Shown one piece after another: positions 62,323 through 64,000 of a DNA stretch of 64,000 bases. This DNA is from Pannonibacter sp. SL95 (GTDB lineage Bacteria; Pseudomonadota; Alphaproteobacteria; Rhizobiales; Stappiaceae), in assembly GCF_026672425.1 (NCBI RefSeq), contig NZ_JAPPRC010000003.1, forward strand, positions 1,947,541 through 2,011,540, read 5' to 3'. Under the pieces are notes generated by a model. It did no database searches. It was not told where the DNA came from and saw nothing but the letters and a program-made list of their open reading frames with translations. The number at the start of each line of letters is the position of its first letter. Position 1 is the stretch's first letter. The position numbers and the translations under genes were made by a program.

Positions 62323-63570
62323 ATGGGCGAAATGAAGCGCAACATACTCATCATCGGCGCCGGTGGCGTAGCGCAGGTTGTCGCGCACAAATGTGCGCAG
62401 AACAACGACCTGCTCGGCGACATTCACATTGCTTCGCGCAATCCCGCGAAGTGCGAGCGGATCATCGACAGCATCCGCGAGAAAGGCAGCCTGAAGGTCG
62501 AGGGCGCTCTTGAAGCCCATGCCCTGAATGCAATGGACACGGCGGCGGTCGCCGCGCTGATCCGCAAGACCGGGTGTCAGATCGTCATCAACGTTGGCTC
62601 GTCCTTCGTCAACATGACCGTTCTGGATGCCTGCATCGAGACGGGCGTGGCCTACATGGACACGGCCATCCACGAAGATCCGAAGAAGATCTGCGAGACG
62701 CCGCCCTGGTATGGCAACTACGAGTGGAAGCGCCGCGAGGCCTGTGCCGACAAGGGCATCACCGCGATCCTCGGCGTCGGCTTCGACCCGGGCGTGGTCA
62801 ATGCCTATGCGCGCCTCGCCATCGACGAATACGTGACCGAGCCGGAGTCGATCGACATCATCGACATCAACGCCGGTTCGCATGGCCGCTGGTTCTCGAC
62901 CAACTTCGACCCGGAAATCAACTTCCGCGAGTTCACCGGCACGGTCTATTCCTGGCAGAACGGTGGCTGGCAGGAGAACAAGATGTTCGAGGTCGGCAAG
63001 TCCTGGGACATGCCGCTCGTGGGCCCGCAGCAGACCTATCTGACCGGCCATGACGAAGTGCATTCCCTGTCGGCCAACTATCCGCAGGCGGACGTGCGCT
63101 TCTGGATGGGCTTCTCGGATCACTACATCAACGTCTTCACCGTACTGAAGAACCTTGGCCTCCTGTCCGAACAGCCGGTCAAGACGGCCGAAGGGCTTGA
63201 AGTGGTGCCGCTGAAGGTGGTCAAGGCCGTGCTGCCGGATCCCTCGTCGCTCGCCCCGGATTACACCGGCAAGACCTGCATCGGCACGCTGGTGAAGGGC
63301 AAGAAGGACGGCAAGCCGGCCGAAGTTCTGGTCTTCAACATTGCCGATCACAAGGATGCCTACAATGAAGTCGGCTCGCAGGGCATCAGCTACACCGCCG
63401 GCGTGCCGCCGGTCGCCGCTGCCATGCTGATTGCCGACGGCACGTGGGATGTCGGTGCGATGAAGAACGTCGAGGAGCTTGACCCCAAGCCCTTCCTCGC
63501 GCTCCTCAACCGCATCGGCCTGCCGACCGAGATCAAGGACGCCTCCGGAACCCGGCCCTTTGTTGGCTGA
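62323..63570 (+). CDS. Carboxynorspermidine/carboxyspermidine synthase (saccharopine dehydrogenase family)
   Basis: The product is 415 aa from the ATG at 62323 (AAGGAGGA upstream; a TTG nine codons earlier is rejected). The Rossmann motif is NILIIGAGGVAQVVAHKCAQ. The family then shows VINVGSSFVNMTVLDACIET, GVGFDPGVVNAYARLA and INAGSHGRWFSTNFDPEINF. The enzyme joins aspartate semialdehyde with a diamine (putrescine or diaminopropane) using NADPH. With the decarboxylase 99 bp upstream it forms the aspartate-semialdehyde route to (nor)spermidine, used where the SpeD/SpeE route is absent. Confidence 0.92.
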   Translation: MGEMKRNILIIGAGGVAQVVAHKCAQNNDLLGDIHIASRNPAKCERIIDSIREKGSLKVEGALEAHALNAMDTAAVAALIRKTGCQIVINVGSSFVNMTVLDACIETGVAYMDTAIHEDPKKICETPPWYGNYEWKRREACADKGITAILGVGFDPGVVNAYARLAIDEYVTEPESIDIIDINAGSHGRWFSTNFDPEINFREFTGTVYSWQNGGWQENKMFEVGKSWDMPLVGPQQTYLTGHDEVHSLSANYPQADVRFWMGFSDHYINVFTVLKNLGLLSEQPVKTAEGLEVVPLKVVKAVLPDPSSLAPDYTGKTCIGTLVKGKKDGKPAEVLVFNIADHKDAYNEVGSQGISYTAGVPPVAAAMLIADGTWDVGAMKNVEELDPKPFLALLNRIGLPTEIKDASGTRPFVG

Positions 63571-63595
63571 TCTCAACAGCGCATGAGTGTTGGAA

Positions 63596-63619
63596 ACCCC
63601 GGATCGACAGCTCCGGGGT
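63596..63619 (+). other. Hairpin after the carboxyspermidine synthase gene
   Basis: ACCCCGGA (63596-63603) pairs with TCCGGGGT (63612-63619). The sequence ACCCCGGATCGA is repeated exactly in the terminator at 63803, on the other side of the dispersed repeat. No T-run follows this copy. Confidence 0.55.
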
Positions 63620-63643
63620 GAGGTTGATGACAAACCCTCTGTT

Positions 63644-63771
63644 GTCATCCCGGACGCAGCGAAGCGGAGATCCGGGACCGGAGAGCCACGGTCTCTCCGG
63701 TCTTAACTCATTGAATTATAGAGGCCTCGACTCTCCGGTCCCGGCTCGGCGCTACGCTTGGCCGGGATGAC
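63644..63771. repeat. Dispersed palindromic intergenic repeat, copy 2
   Basis: About 128 bp with inverted ends GTCATCCCGGACGCAGCGAA and CGCTTGGCCGGGATGAC. Inner inverted blocks are GGGACCGGAGAG and CTCTCCGGTCCC. The arrangement matches copy 1 at 32140-32309: same end bases (GTCAYCCCGG), an AGCG-rich block and a second inverted block inside. Further inverted bases outside it (TGACAAACCCTC at 63628 and GAGGTTTGTCA at 63784) extend the palindrome. Confidence 0.8.
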
Positions 63772-63802
63772 TTCGGGGAGGTCGAGGTTTGTCAGCAGTC
63801 TG

Positions 63803-63834
63803 ACCCCGGATCGAAAGGTCCGGGGTTTTTGTTT
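63803..63834 (+). terminator. Terminator downstream of the polyamine genes
   Basis: ACCCCGGA (63803-63810) pairs with TCCGGGGT (63819-63826), followed by TTTTTGTTT. This is the functional version of the hairpin at 63596, displaced by the palindromic repeat. Confidence 0.8.
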
Positions 63835-63916
63835 GCGGGCTGTTTCTTTCGCTCGCTGCCGCTCACCTTGTCCGGAATGACGGCGCAAAATTGGTCGTGC
63901 GCTTCAGTGTCTGTCG

Positions 63917-64000
63917 TCAGAGCGGTTCGGTCCGCACTGCAACCTCCCGGAGCAGCCGGTCTTTTGTCTGGGCATCGAGCGCCCGCCAGTCGATGTTCAG
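63917..64000 (-). CDS. C-terminal end of an unidentified gene, cut by the window edge
   Basis: An open frame enters from the right edge and gives 27 residues (NIDWRALDAQTKDRLLREVA, then VRTEPL) before TGA. Alpha-helical and charged, it is too short to assign. It converges on the polyamine genes. Confidence 0.5.
   Translation of the reverse strand: MNIDWRALDAQTKDRLLREVAVRTEPL

Larger units (their letters stand above)
63571..63916. other. 346-bp intergenic region with nested palindromes
   Basis: No gene is seen. It contains a small hairpin (63596-63619), the second copy of the dispersed repeat (63644-63771) and a terminator hairpin (63803-63834). Confidence 0.65.

Noticed and set aside
62311-63648. 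445-codon open frame antisense to the carboxyspermidine synthase
   Set aside because: Shadow frame with no known motif; it also runs into the repeat region.

Overview
This 64-kb, GC-rich window reads as a chromosomal piece of an alphaproteobacterium of the Hyphomicrobiales/Stappiaceae type (inference from gene order and protein character). Supporting blocks are the lptF-lptG-lptD-surA-pdxA-rsmA run, rpsF-rpsR-rplI followed by dnaB-alr-radA-cvpA-purF, yfgM-bamB-der, fabD-fabG-acpP-fabF-mltG-yicC-gmk, and a carboxyspermidine-type polyamine gene pair. I see no rRNA or tRNA gene, insertion sequence, prophage or CRISPR array.

Layout. 1-4.5 kb: the end of an RsmB-family rRNA methyltransferase, a TPR protein, a MarR regulator and guaA. 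4.5-22.8 kb: an accessory sugar/sugar-acid island. It has three LacI-family regulators, a MalK/F/G-type ABC importer with a coupled cytochrome b561-like protein, an L-idonate/gluconate catabolic set (idnD-, idnO- and gntK-like genes, a 2-hydroxyacid dehydrogenase, a beta-hydroxyacid dehydrogenase, an SMP-30 lactonase), a ribose-type ABC importer and a GlcG/HbpS-like protein. Palindromes of the form GTTA-N4-TAAC, close to the known gluconate-repressor (GntR) operator, lie in the intergenic spaces of this island and suggest one connected regulon. 22.8-27.5 kb: an HxlR regulator with a divergent reductase, an orphan ABC exporter, a PilZ protein and an NnrU-like membrane protein.

27.7-48.4 kb is mostly housekeeping: outer-membrane assembly (yfgM-like, bamB), ribosome biogenesis (der), an inositol-phosphatase-like enzyme, purine synthesis (purF), alr, radA, dnaB, ribosomal proteins S6/S18/L9 and the type II fatty-acid genes. 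A low-GC DUF4214 gene (48.5-49.6 kb) separates gmk from rsmA and looks recently acquired. 49.7-57.4 kb carries LPS export and outer-membrane biogenesis genes. 57.6-60.7 kb has leucyl aminopeptidase, a PaiB-like flavin protein, a 40-codon membrane peptide gene that I read directly from the sequence, and holC. 61-63.6 kb has the carboxy(nor)spermidine decarboxylase and dehydrogenase genes.

Two copies of a palindromic intergenic repeat occur at about 32.1-32.3 and 63.6-63.8 kb. The best candidates for new biology are the GntR-type operator network with its redox-linked importer, the nested palindromic repeats, the DUF4214 insert, the 40-aa peptide and a G-run hairpin ahead of the polyamine genes. 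Nothing here is a certain new system.
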